The notes beneath the pieces are model-generated. The model did not search any database. It was not told where the DNA came from and was given only the letters and a program-made list of their open reading frames with translations. Positions 1 to 5,185 of a stretch of DNA of 5,185 bases are shown here, piece after piece. Origin of the DNA: an uncultured Chloroflexota bacterium. Lineage in GTDB: Bacteria; Chloroflexota; Anaerolineae; Aggregatilineales; Phototrophicaceae. The position numbers and the translations under genes are program-made. The stretch is taken from assembly GCA_937927665.1 (NCBI GenBank), contig CALBRY010000630.1, forward strand, positions 1 to 5,185, given 5' to 3'. Within the stretch, counting starts at the first letter, position 1; every line of letters begins with the position of its first letter.

Positions 1-2118
1 CTTGAAACGGCTTCCCAGAAAAACTGGCTTCAAGAAATCATCATGCTTTTGCCATTTGAGCCATATTCGACACAGGATGTAAAGCAGCAACTGCTTAATT
101 TTCTGCGCAGCAAAGATTTCCTACTGATCTTTGATGGAGTAGAACATCTCCCAGAACTTGATGTATTTATTGAACAAGTGCTAGCTTATTGCCCGCATCT
201 CCAAGTGCTGATCACCACGCAGCGCATCCCCGTTGTTGCGTCATCGCTCTTCATTGAACTCCGTGGTTTGGCTTGTTCTGTTCTTGAAAACCCACAACCA
301 GCAGATGAGACCGGTGCTTATGACTTATTTGTCCATCTTACGCAGCAACAGTTAACAGAGCACTTCTCCCCAACCGCAGGTGAACATGAAGCCATCATGA
401 AGATCTGTGTCCTGCTTCAAGGACTCCCGCTTGCCCTTGAAATGGCTGCCTCATGGATACGAGCGATGCGCTGTGAAGCTATCCTAGAGAAATTGCAGTG
501 CTATTTACAGCCGTTGGGTGCACCTGTATCGTCCTTACCTTCCATGATTTCTCTCGACACGCTATTCAGCCGATCATGGACGCTCCTACCTGATTTCGAA
601 CAACAAGATCTCATGTCACTGGCTATTTTTGACGGGGCGTTTAAAGCTGAAACGGTCTATCAGATTGCCCAGATCACCCCTTCAACCCTCGATACCTTTG
701 TCAAGCGCTCCTTGATCTCCTATCATCGAGAGAAGGATATTTTTACGCTTCACAACCTCTTTCGCGCTTGGCTGTACAAAAAGCTTCGCCAAAATCGCTC
801 TGTTTACCTGCGGTTACAAGATGCTTTTATCCAGCATTATGGGCTACTGATGATGAATCATGAGCAACAACTGGCTGAGCGGAAGATCCAATCGCTTCGT
901 ATCGTTGAGGCGAGCCTTTCGAGTATTCAACAAATGTGGGAGTGGCTACTTGAAAAGCGCGATTGGAGCAGACTCTATCCGCTGCTGCGGTCACTTTCTT
1001 ATTATTATTTGGCGCAGGCACAATATCAAACTGGAGTGCAAGCCTTCTCCGCACTTCAGAAAACCCTTGAACAGGTAGTTCGAACCAACCGCGAAAACGC
1101 AGAGACTGCTCAGCATTTGCTTTATGTTACAAACGCTCGGCTGGGTTTCCTTCATTACAAGCTTGGGGAATACGAATCGGCGCGCCAATTACTTGAATCC
1201 TCGACCGCCTATTTGCGTTCTGCAAACGATACCGTTGAGATGGCAGAAGCCTTGAACAGCCTTGGACTTATCTATTCTGCTTTGGGGATGCTGAATCAAG
1301 CAATCACCGTGCTCGAAGCCAGTCGTCAGATCTACGAACATCACGAAATTACCTATGGACTGGCGCAAGTCTATAACAATTTAGCCATTACCCATTATCG
1401 GTTAGGATCTCTTGAGAACATGCGGAGTTTACTCTTGCAGGCGCTTCAGCAGTATACGCAAATCCATGATTATCTGGGTGTCGCACGCGCCTGCAACAAT
1501 CTGGGTACTCATGCACGCAGTGAGTCCGACTGGATGGGTGCACAAGCCTATTATGAACGAAGCCTGCGTATACAACAACAGTTTGGCTTGGACACCGTCT
1601 GGGAAGTAGCGTGTGTTTGTGTGAATCTAGGGTTTGTGGAGCGACTGCAGAAGAGTCTCGAGTCGGCGCGGTTGCATACCTACCAAGCCTACGCTTTATT
1701 TAAAGAAATCGGACATAAGCCGCGAATTTTTTCCGCGCTGCTTGATCTAGCCGATCTTTCAGCTGATCAGGATGAGTTTATCGCTGCGCAACGCTATGTA
1801 GCCGAAGCGTGGAAGCTTGCTTTAGGGCTTGAAGATACCACTTATTTGCTTCAATGCATTTTCAAACAAGCCCAAATTCAACTGCGGATCCCGGAATTTG
1901 CGGAAGCAGCAAAGAACTTTTGTGTGTTGGATTGCACCGAATTACCCACATGGCTACGCGATTCGTTTGCCAGTGCGTTAATCGACGCACACAGTCAAAT
2001 TGTGAACGAGGTCTGGGTAGCAGCAAAGCAATATGCGCAGGTGACTCCTCTTCAAGACCATGTGGTGCTTCTCAATACTGAATTTCTTCTTCTATACGGA
2101 CTGGGAGATGCTGACTGA
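1..2118 (+). CDS. STAND-family ATPase with TPR repeats, 5'-truncated by the window edge
   Basis: The reading frame is open from base 1, giving 14 codons before the first ATG at 43. That ATG has no Shine-Dalgarno sequence, so the true start lies upstream. Numbering from that Met, a Walker B-like strand (FLLIFD, 26-31) is followed by a sensor-like strand (VLITTQR, 55-61), the NB-ARC hallmark GLPLAL (127-132), and a winged-helix-like segment (about 170-250). At least five or six TPR-like helical repeats follow between about 359 and 594, with patterns such as NSLGLIYSALG and NNLAITHYRLG. The Walker A P-loop, expected some 60-90 residues before Walker B, is outside the window. Known for the family: these proteins (MalT/AfsR/NB-ARC-like) are cytoplasmic signalling switches in which nucleotide exchange and oligomerisation are gated by ligand or partner binding to the repeat region. 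Inferred: a regulator or sensor. The effector domain (LuxR, BTAD, kinase or other) cannot be seen. The gene ends 30 bp before an IS3 remnant on the opposite strand. Confidence 0.85.
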   Translation, partial: LETASQKNWLQEIIMLLPFEPYSTQDVKQQLLNFLRSKDFLLIFDGVEHLPELDVFIEQVLAYCPHLQVLITTQRIPVVASSLFIELRGLACSVLENPQPADETGAYDLFVHLTQQQLTEHFSPTAGEHEAIMKICVLLQGLPLALEMAASWIRAMRCEAILEKLQCYLQPLGAPVSSLPSMISLDTLFSRSWTLLPDFEQQDLMSLAIFDGAFKAETVYQIAQITPSTLDTFVKRSLISYHREKDIFTLHNLFRAWLYKKLRQNRSVYLRLQDAFIQHYGLLMMNHEQQLAERKIQSLRIVEASLSSIQQMWEWLLEKRDWSRLYPLLRSLSYYYLAQAQYQTGVQAFSALQKTLEQVVRTNRENAETAQHLLYVTNARLGFLHYKLGEYESARQLLESSTAYLRSANDTVEMAEALNSLGLIYSALGMLNQAITVLEASRQIYEHHEITYGLAQVYNNLAITHYRLGSLENMRSLLLQALQQYTQIHDYLGVARACNNLGTHARSESDWMGAQAYYERSLRIQQQFGLDTVWEVACVCVNLGFVERLQKSLESARLHTYQAYALFKEIGHKPRIFSALLDLADLSADQDEFIAAQRYVAEAWKLALGLEDTTYLLQCIFKQAQIQLRIPEFAEAAKNFCVLDCTELPTWLRDSFASALIDAHSQIVNEVWVAAKQYAQVTPLQDHVVLLNTEFLLLYGLGDAD

Positions 2119-2119
2119 C

Positions 2120-2574
2120 TGTAGTGCGGTGGTTTTTCTGGAAGAATTTAGATCGGAGATAAAGTAGGATGGCAAACTTGAGAACCTGCCGCCAACTCGA
2201 ACTCCGCCGATGTGAGATTCCAACGCTTGGTGCAGGCGTTCGGTCATATAAGCCACCTCAAGCCAGTATTGCAACTGGCTCTGGGCATCGTCAAAATCCT
2301 CGTACTCACTGTAACCGATATGTTCCTCCTTGAATGTGCGAATGAAGTGCTCGGCGATGCTGTCTTCCCCTCGCAGCCCCTCCAGCACAATCCGGATCTT
2401 CTCCTCGGCGCTGTACTTCTTCCGTGTCTGTCGGCGGATATCCCGTATCACGGCTTCGGCTGATCCTTTCTCGTCTCTTGCCATCTGATGCTTCCTCCTT
2501 GTTCATTCCTTCAGATGGGAAAGTATCTCTTCACTTTATACCCTCTCGTGTCTCACACCCTCTGACGTTTTACA
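2120..2574 (-). mobile_element. Possible extent of a degenerate IS3-family element
   Basis: IS3 elements usually begin TG and end CA. On the minus strand a TGTA begins at 2574, about 90 bp before the orfA-like start. At the other side the sequence ends in TACA at 2120, 28 bp after the inferred orfB stop. Both distances suit IS3 architecture. Beyond the terminal TGTA the two ends hardly match (TGTAAAACGTCAG against TGTAGTGCGGTGG), and I see no flanking target duplication. The boundaries are therefore provisional. Total length of about 455 bp is far below the 1.2-1.5 kb of an active element, so it cannot be autonomous. Confidence 0.35.
2148..2484 (-). pseudogene. IS3-family transposase remnant: OrfA N-terminus joined to OrfB C-terminus, then frameshifted
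   Basis: Translation starts at an ATG (2482-2484) with a strong Shine-Dalgarno (AAGGAGG on the minus strand, 2494-2500). Residues 1-44 (MARDEKGSAEAVIRDIRRQT, then KKYSAEEKIRIVLEGLRGE and DSI) match the start of IS3 OrfA proteins, including the first part of the helix-turn-helix. From about residue 45 the protein switches to the C-terminal part of an IS3 OrfB integrase (FIRTFKEEH, YEDFDDA, WLEVAYMTERLHQALE). The rest of the HTH, the leucine zipper and nearly all of the DDE catalytic core are missing. After ALE (codon 89) the natural continuation, LTSAEFELAA, lies in another frame and reaches TAA at 2148-2150. The uncorrected frame runs on to 2092 as nonsense, overlapping the end of the STAND gene. 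No transposase activity is possible. IS3 OrfA/OrfB normally form one protein by programmed frameshifting, but this junction is a deletion or recombination scar. Confidence 0.85.
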
Positions 2575-2692
2575 CTTCCAGCCGCCTGCTTCGTTGATTA
2601 TGTCATCTATCTCTTGAGAGGGTGACTTCGGAGGATTTAGTCTTTCTTTCCTCCTCACTCCATCGCCTCTCTTAATAAATTCCCGAACGTCT

Positions 2693-3226
2693 TTACTTCG
2701 TTGCTTCGAGTAGTACCCCATTTTTCGAAACCTCAGGTTCAGTACATGCATTGCGGTTGAAGCAGCATGGCCTTCGTTCGCCTGCTCTGAGTTTCGATAG
2801 GGCTACCTCGATGCGCCGACTGCGCGTTTCCCCGCTGCTGGTGGCGCGTATCCATCGGAGCCAGTCCCAACGCGCCAGCGGTGTGATCTTCTTCCACAGG
2901 GCGTTCGCTTTCGGATCGGACGCCAGTGCCCTGTTCAAATCCGCTGGCACCTCCGGCTCCGGACACTCTTTAGACGGCGCAACCGTCATTGTTATGAGGT
3001 CATCTGCATCTATACCCGCGGCTTCACACAGTCTAGGGTCAATCCTAAACCAGTGGCTTCCCTTGCCATCCGGCTCGAGCACGATTATTGATCGGAAACC
3101 GTTAATCGTAGCCTCAACCAGTGTCATACCACGCGATGGAAGCTTTGCGCTCGCGCTTTCGGGCAATCTGATAATAGTCCAGCCGCCGACTTTAAGCGGT
3201 GTAGTTTCAAAATGGATTAACGACAT
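2693..3226 (-). CDS. DUF1905 / YdeI-OmpD-associated family protein
   Basis: This 177-residue protein starts at ATG 3224-3226, with AGGAG (minus strand, 3233-3237) six bases upstream. Residues 1-85 resemble the small beta-barrel DUF1905 domain (GWTIIRLPE, then VEATINGFRSIIVL, HWFRIDPRL and AGIDADDLITMTV). Residues 93-165 resemble the helical YdeI/OmpD-associated domain, with its typical run ALWKKITPLARWDWLRWI, then GETRSRRIE and RRPCCFNRN. The length and the ending (SKNGVLLE) suit the family, so the gene looks complete. The function of this family is not established. The label 'bacteriocin protection' comes from older homology and should not be taken as proof. Trp, Arg and the CC pair at 154-155 are the conspicuous conserved-looking residues. 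It is the second gene of a probable operon with the DUF1801 gene, separated by 90 bp containing a long palindrome. No clear promoter of its own is visible. Confidence 0.85.
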   Translation of the reverse strand: MSLIHFETTPLKVGGWTIIRLPESASAKLPSRGMTLVEATINGFRSIIVLEPDGKGSHWFRIDPRLCEAAGIDADDLITMTVAPSKECPEPEVPADLNRALASDPKANALWKKITPLARWDWLRWIRATSSGETRSRRIEVALSKLRAGERRPCCFNRNACTEPEVSKNGVLLEATK

Positions 3227-3232
3227 TTTCTG

Positions 3233-3237
3233 CTCCT
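3233..3237 (-). promoter_or_regulatory. Ribosome binding site of the DUF1905/YdeI-type gene
   Basis: AGGAG on the minus strand, six bases before the ATG, fixes the start at 3226. One arm of the long intergenic palindrome ends only three bases upstream, so folding of that structure could influence access to this site. Confidence 0.7.
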
Positions 3238-3240
3238 TGT

Positions 3241-3309
3241 AGGGTCATCGCATCGGCATCTGTGATCAATAGCCTTGAACAATGATCTGATGTTTGATGC
3301 GATGACCCT
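3241..3309. repeat. Long imperfect palindrome between the DUF1801 and YdeI-type genes
   Basis: The outer arms are perfect over 14 bp: AGGGTCATCGCATC at 3241-3254 and its reverse complement at 3296-3309. Inside, CATC (3257-3260) pairs with GATG (3289-3292), and GATCA (3264-3268) pairs with TGATC (3283-3287), leaving a 14-base loop. In the transcript of the operon this would be a stem of about 23 pairs filling most of the intergenic gap. There is no U-tract after either arm, so it is not a standard intrinsic terminator. It may stabilise or process the mRNA, tune expression of the second gene, or be a small palindromic repeat element. Confidence 0.8.
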
Positions 3310-3316
3310 GTGTTCT

Positions 3317-3781
3317 TTAGCTTACTGCTTTCTTCACAAGCGCGGCGATTCTTGCCTCTTCGGTAGGGGTCAATGCCTTCAGAGCAAAGGAAGTGGGCCA
3401 CATACTGCCTTCGTCCAGGTTTGCTGTGTCATTAAAACCCAATGTCGCGTACCGTGCGCCGAACTTCTCTGCACTCTGGAAGAAGCAAACGACCTTACCG
3501 TCCTTGTTAGCATATGCAGGCATCCCGTACCAGGTTTTAGGCGAGAGGTGTGGCGCACTGGCGGTGATAATCTCATGAAGCCTCTGAGCCATGCTTTGAT
3601 CCGGTTCTCGCATCTCAGCAATCGCCGCGAGCAATTCATTTTCCCCTTCCGCTTTGTTTTTCGCCGCGCGCGCTTCTGCCTTCAGTTCTTTGGCGCGCAC
3701 CTTCATCGCAGCGCGTTCCTCGTCCGTAAATCCGTTGGACTGGTGCGTGTTTTTCTTAGTGGGTTTTGTACCTTGGGTCAT
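3317..3781 (-). CDS. DUF1801 (YdhG-like) domain protein
   Basis: I start this 154-residue protein at ATG 3779-3781 (MTQGTKPTKK), which has GGAG six bases upstream. A TTG start 17 codons further up is possible in frame but falls inside the predicted -10 element, so it would not be in the mRNA. The first 50 or so residues are hydrophilic and rich in Lys, Ala and Glu (DEERAAMKVRAKELKAEA), probably a charged helix. The rest is a DUF1801 domain: MAQRLHEII, the signature SPKTWYGMPAYAN, then GKVVCFFQSAEKF, RYATLGF, and a C-terminal helix (TPTEEARIAALVKKAV). DUF1801 is a small alpha/beta fold. Some Bacillus members have been called iron chaperones, but the function of this subtype is unknown. It is probably cytoplasmic, with no signal or membrane segment. 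It is the first gene of the minus-strand operon and is divergent from marR, sharing its control region. Confidence 0.88.
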   Translation of the reverse strand: MTQGTKPTKKNTHQSNGFTDEERAAMKVRAKELKAEARAAKNKAEGENELLAAIAEMREPDQSMAQRLHEIITASAPHLSPKTWYGMPAYANKDGKVVCFFQSAEKFGARYATLGFNDTANLDEGSMWPTSFALKALTPTEEARIAALVKKAVS

Positions 3782-3801
3782 AAGAATCTCCGTCTCTGTC
3801 C

Positions 3802-3829
3802 TTGACTTTCGGCTTTTTAACTCTATAAT
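3802..3829 (+). promoter_or_regulatory. Predicted sigma-70-type promoter of the marR gene
   Basis: A -35 box TTGACT (3802-3807) is followed by a 16-bp spacer and a perfect -10 box TATAAT (3824-3829). Transcription would start near 3836, giving a leader of about 36 bases before the marR start codon. The -10 box overlaps the first half-site of the ATCAAG operator, which fits autorepression. Confidence 0.7.
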
Positions 3830-3849
3830 CAAGTTACTTGATAATCAAG
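3828..3849. promoter_or_regulatory. Probable MarR operator: three alternating ATCAAG/CTTGAT half-sites
   Basis: The sequence reads ATCAAG (3828-3833), TTA, CTTGAT (3837-3842), A, ATCAAG (3844-3849). It contains two overlapping perfect palindromes: ATCAAG-N3-CTTGAT and CTTGAT-N1-ATCAAG. MarR dimers typically bind palindromes of this size next to their own gene. A further related half, GTCAAG, lies at 3855-3860. The site covers the -10 and start region of the marR promoter and the spacer of the divergent promoter, so one bound protein could block both. Binding by the adjacent MarR is inferred. Confidence 0.65.
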
Positions 3850-3859
3850 ACAATGTCAA
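3831..3859 (-). promoter_or_regulatory. Predicted divergent promoter of the DUF1801-YdeI operon
   Basis: On the minus strand a perfect -35 box TTGACA (3854-3859) is followed by a spacer of exactly 17 bp and TAACTT (3831-3836). The latter keeps the three most conserved -10 positions (TA....T). The spacer contains the palindrome CTTGAT-A-ATCAAG. Transcription would begin near 3824, about 43 bases before the DUF1801 start. Confidence 0.55.
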
Positions 3860-3871
3860 GAGGGTTTTGTC

Positions 3872-4336
3872 ATGAATTCAAAAGCTGATCTAGAAAAAGA
3901 AGTACTTATGGCGGCAGCCGAGTACGGCATCAATAGTGTGTTGTTTCGCAACGCAATGGGGAGAAAGCTTGGTCTTAACATTACAGAGTCGGAGTGCCTG
4001 AGCCTCTTACGCATCAAGGGCATTTCAAACCCAACAGAACTTGCCCGCTACACTGGTTTGACAACTGGTGCAACAACGACCATGCTTGATCGATTAGAGA
4101 AAGCAGGGTTCATTACCCGAAAGCACAATCCCAATGACAGGCGCCGCGTCCTGATTGAGATTAATAGCGAGGCGGCAGTGACTAGTGTTTCATTGGTTTC
4201 AGGGGTGCAGAAAGCACATAAGGAACTCATAGCGAGTTATTCAGACACAGAACTTGAAATCATCGCGGATTTCCTAACCCGTTTTACACAGAACGTCAAA
4301 GAGCATACACACATGATTGAGCAAGATCTCAGGTAA
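3872..4336 (+). CDS. MarR-family transcriptional regulator
   Basis: This 154-residue protein starts at ATG 3872, with AGAGGG seven bases upstream. It has the MarR architecture: N-terminal dimerisation helices (1-36), a winged helix-turn-helix (about 37-100) and C-terminal dimerisation helices (about 105-150). The recognition segment is visible as NPTELARYTGLTTGATTTML followed by DRLEKAGFI. The wing carries the family signature NPNDRRRVLIEI (86-97) with the conserved D-R-R motif. There is a single cysteine (Cys42), so a simple two-cysteine redox switch is unlikely, though OhrR-like one-cysteine sensing is not excluded. MarR proteins are usually dimeric repressors released by small phenolic or other ligands, or by oxidation. 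The gene is divergent from the DUF1801-YdeI operon, and a palindromic operator lies between them, so control of both directions is likely. The inducer is unknown. Confidence 0.93.
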   Translation: MNSKADLEKEVLMAAAEYGINSVLFRNAMGRKLGLNITESECLSLLRIKGISNPTELARYTGLTTGATTTMLDRLEKAGFITRKHNPNDRRRVLIEINSEAAVTSVSLVSGVQKAHKELIASYSDTELEIIADFLTRFTQNVKEHTHMIEQDLR

Positions 4337-4361
4337 GACCCACTCGCAAAAAGGATCGGTA

Positions 4362-4391
4362 ATGAATAGATTACAGGGTATCACCAATTGA
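4362..4391 (+). other. Nine-codon mini-ORF with a good ribosome binding site before the PPOX-like gene
   Basis: AAGGA (4351-4355) lies six bases before ATG 4362, which opens a nine-residue frame (MNRLQGITN) ending in TGA at 4389-4391. Its stop overlaps a TTG codon at 4388 that is in frame with the PPOX-like gene. It could be a leader peptide, a coupling device, or a vestige of an older gene start. It is short enough to be chance. Confidence 0.25.
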
Positions 4392-4441
4392 CCGCACGCG
4401 ATCATTCTGGTGGCGGTTTTACGAAACAAAAGAGAGCATAT

Positions 4442-4885
4442 ATGAACCTTTCCTGGCAAAACTTTGCAAACGCTGTGCCTAAACTCGCGGCATTCGGCGA
4501 GAAGCGATTCAAGGTAGCACCAGCCTATCTAGCAACCGTCCGCGCAAACGGAATGCCGCGCGTCCACCCGGTCACACCGATCATCGCTGAAGGGCATCTG
4601 CTGCTGTTCATGGAGCCGACATCGCCTAAAGGTCACGATCTACAGCGGGGTTCAGGCTATGCACTACACTGCACAGTTGCGGATGACGGCGGTGGTGAAG
4701 GTGAATTTTATCTGACGGGACACGCCTCTCTGACAGAGGATCCGTTGCTGCGGGAATTAGCCGCTCGGTACGGGTATCAGCCCAAAGATCACTATGTGCT
4801 GTTCGAACTGACTATCGAAAGCGCATTTTCAACAATGTATCCCGATGACGGTCCGCCAATTCGGACCAAATGGAATTCGCAATGA
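4442..4885 (+). CDS. Pyridoxamine 5'-phosphate oxidase-like (FMN-binding split-barrel) protein
   Basis: I start this 147-residue protein at ATG 4442, with a weak AGAGAG five bases upstream. The open frame extends to a TTG at 4388, but the extra 18 residues are hydrophilic and unlike the family. The split-barrel core is recognisable: AYLATVRANGMPRVHPVTPI (28-47) is the usual first hairpin where substrate and flavin contacts lie. It is followed by HLLLFMEPTSPKGHDLQRG (52-70), ALHCTV (74-79) and EFYLTGHASL (88-97), then a helix and a C-terminal strand (HYVLFELTIESAFSTMY). Members bind FMN, F420 or haem, and most small ones of this type have no assigned substrate. The true PdxH vitamin B6 enzyme is longer, so this is not called pdxH. 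It lies 105 bp downstream of marR on the same strand and may be cotranscribed with it, although no terminator or clear separate promoter is visible between them. Confidence 0.85.
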   Translation: MNLSWQNFANAVPKLAAFGEKRFKVAPAYLATVRANGMPRVHPVTPIIAEGHLLLFMEPTSPKGHDLQRGSGYALHCTVADDGGGEGEFYLTGHASLTEDPLLRELAARYGYQPKDHYVLFELTIESAFSTMYPDDGPPIRTKWNSQ

Positions 4886-5185
4886 TGAAAGATTTTTGCG
4901 TCTCTAAGAAATATTCAGCTACACGGCTGGCGACCAACGATTCAAGAAGCTGAAGAAGGATAACGAGGCGTAATGGGAATGCTGCTCGTATGGTGGGTGA
5001 GTAAAGGACTTTGGAGTGGTCTACCCCGGATAAACTGGGGGTAGACCAAACGCCACATATGGGGGGCGGTTACCGCAGGCTTTGCTCCACGAACTAGACT
5101 CGATCTCTGTATCGCTGAGAGCGAGCCTATCCTCTGAAATCGACATGGGCTAACATCCGTAAGCTCTTGTTCGAGTCGTGTCTTC
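4886..5185. other. Gene-poor stretch at the right edge
   Basis: No convincing gene, RNA or promoter is seen here. A minus-strand frame is open from the right edge to a TGA at 4942-4944 (about 80 codons), but it has no family resemblance and is rich in Ser, Pro, Arg and Leu, so it is probably chance. A plus-strand frame at 4908-4973 ends in a charged tail (RFKKLKKDNEA) that might be a fragment of a decayed gene. The stretch contains one perfect inverted repeat at 5017-5048 and a weaker palindrome, GCGGT-T-ACCGC, at 5066-5076. Confidence 0.6.
5017..5048. repeat. Perfect 11-bp inverted repeat with a 10-base loop
   Basis: TGGTCTACCCC (5017-5027) and its reverse complement GGGGTAGACCA (5038-5048) flank a 10-base loop. 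The GC-rich stem could act as a factor-dependent or weak terminator for the marR-PPOX unit, about 130 bp after the PPOX stop, but no T-run follows on either strand. The minus-strand reading (TGGTCTACCCCCAGTTTATC) also resembles the C-rich terminal repeats of some IS3 elements, so it may be a leftover IS end. Confidence 0.6.

Noticed and set aside
2540..2563. Direct repeat ACCCTCT twice, 17 bp apart
   Set aside because: Only two short pyrimidine-rich copies. Not enough to call a repeat array or a CRISPR.
2536..2751. Minus-strand 71-codon frame between the YdeI-type gene and the IS remnant
   Set aside because: It begins out of frame inside the YdeI-type gene and has no family match. The part beyond that gene is charged but unrecognised, so a decayed fragment is possible but unsupported.
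2751..3242. Plus-strand open frame of 163 codons opposite the YdeI-type gene
   Set aside because: Antisense shadow of a gene with clear family motifs. Its own translation has no recognisable pattern and it lacks a convincing ribosome binding site.
3275..3805. Plus-strand open frame of 176 codons opposite the DUF1801 gene
   Set aside because: Antisense to a well-supported DUF1801 coding sequence. The composition is unlike a real protein (Cys/Phe/Arg-rich runs) and it runs through the operon gap.
4359..4374. GTAAT-N6-ATTAC inverted repeat between marR and the PPOX-like gene
   Set aside because: Five-base arms are expected by chance. It does not resemble the ATCAAG operator and has no T-run for a terminator.
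4942..5184. Minus-strand frame open to the right edge of the window
   Set aside because: About 80 codons without a stop, but no recognisable motif, a Ser/Pro/Arg/Leu-rich composition, and it crosses the inverted repeat. Chance is the better explanation unless sequence to the right shows a gene entering.
5170..5185. TTCGAGTC resembling a tRNA T-loop
   Set aside because: The flanking bases do not form a T-stem, and no A-box, anticodon arm or acceptor pairing could be found upstream or on the other strand.

Overview
This 5.2 kb window is bacterial, of moderate GC content, with genes packed on both strands. The first gene is a STAND-type ATPase with TPR repeats, in a sequence style common in Chloroflexota such as Herpetosiphon-like filamentous bacteria. 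That assignment is tentative, because the other families present are found across many phyla.

Layout from left to right. (1) Positions 1-2118, plus strand: the C-terminal 705 codons of a large STAND/NB-ARC-like regulator. Its P-loop and any N-terminal effector lie beyond the left edge. (2) About 2120-2574, minus strand: a dead IS3-family remnant. The N-terminus of OrfA is joined in frame to the C-terminus of OrfB, and a second lesion (a frameshift) follows near the OrfB end. (3) Positions 2693-3781, minus strand: a probable two-gene operon. It encodes a DUF1801 (YdhG-like) protein followed by a DUF1905/YdeI-OmpD-associated protein, separated by a 90-bp gap that is mostly one long imperfect palindrome. 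(4) Position 3872 onward, plus strand: a divergent MarR-family repressor gene, then a pyridoxamine 5'-phosphate oxidase-like (FMN-binding split barrel) gene. (5) Positions 4886-5185: about 300 bp with no convincing gene but with a perfect 11-bp inverted repeat.

The most coherent unit is the centre. In the 90-bp intergenic region between the marR gene and the DUF1801 gene, two good sigma-70-like promoters face away from each other. Three alternating copies of ATCAAG/CTTGAT sit across the core of both. The simplest reading is that the MarR protein represses both its own gene and the DUF1801-YdeI operon, probably in response to a small molecule or stress. The PPOX-like gene downstream of marR may belong to the same regulon. 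The inducing signal and the biochemical role of the DUF1801 and YdeI-type proteins cannot be read from the sequence.

I do not see a clear new defence or mobile system. The items most worth a second look are the apparently chimeric IS3 remnant, the shared divergent operator, the two-gene split of a domain pair known as a fusion elsewhere, and the long intergenic palindrome.
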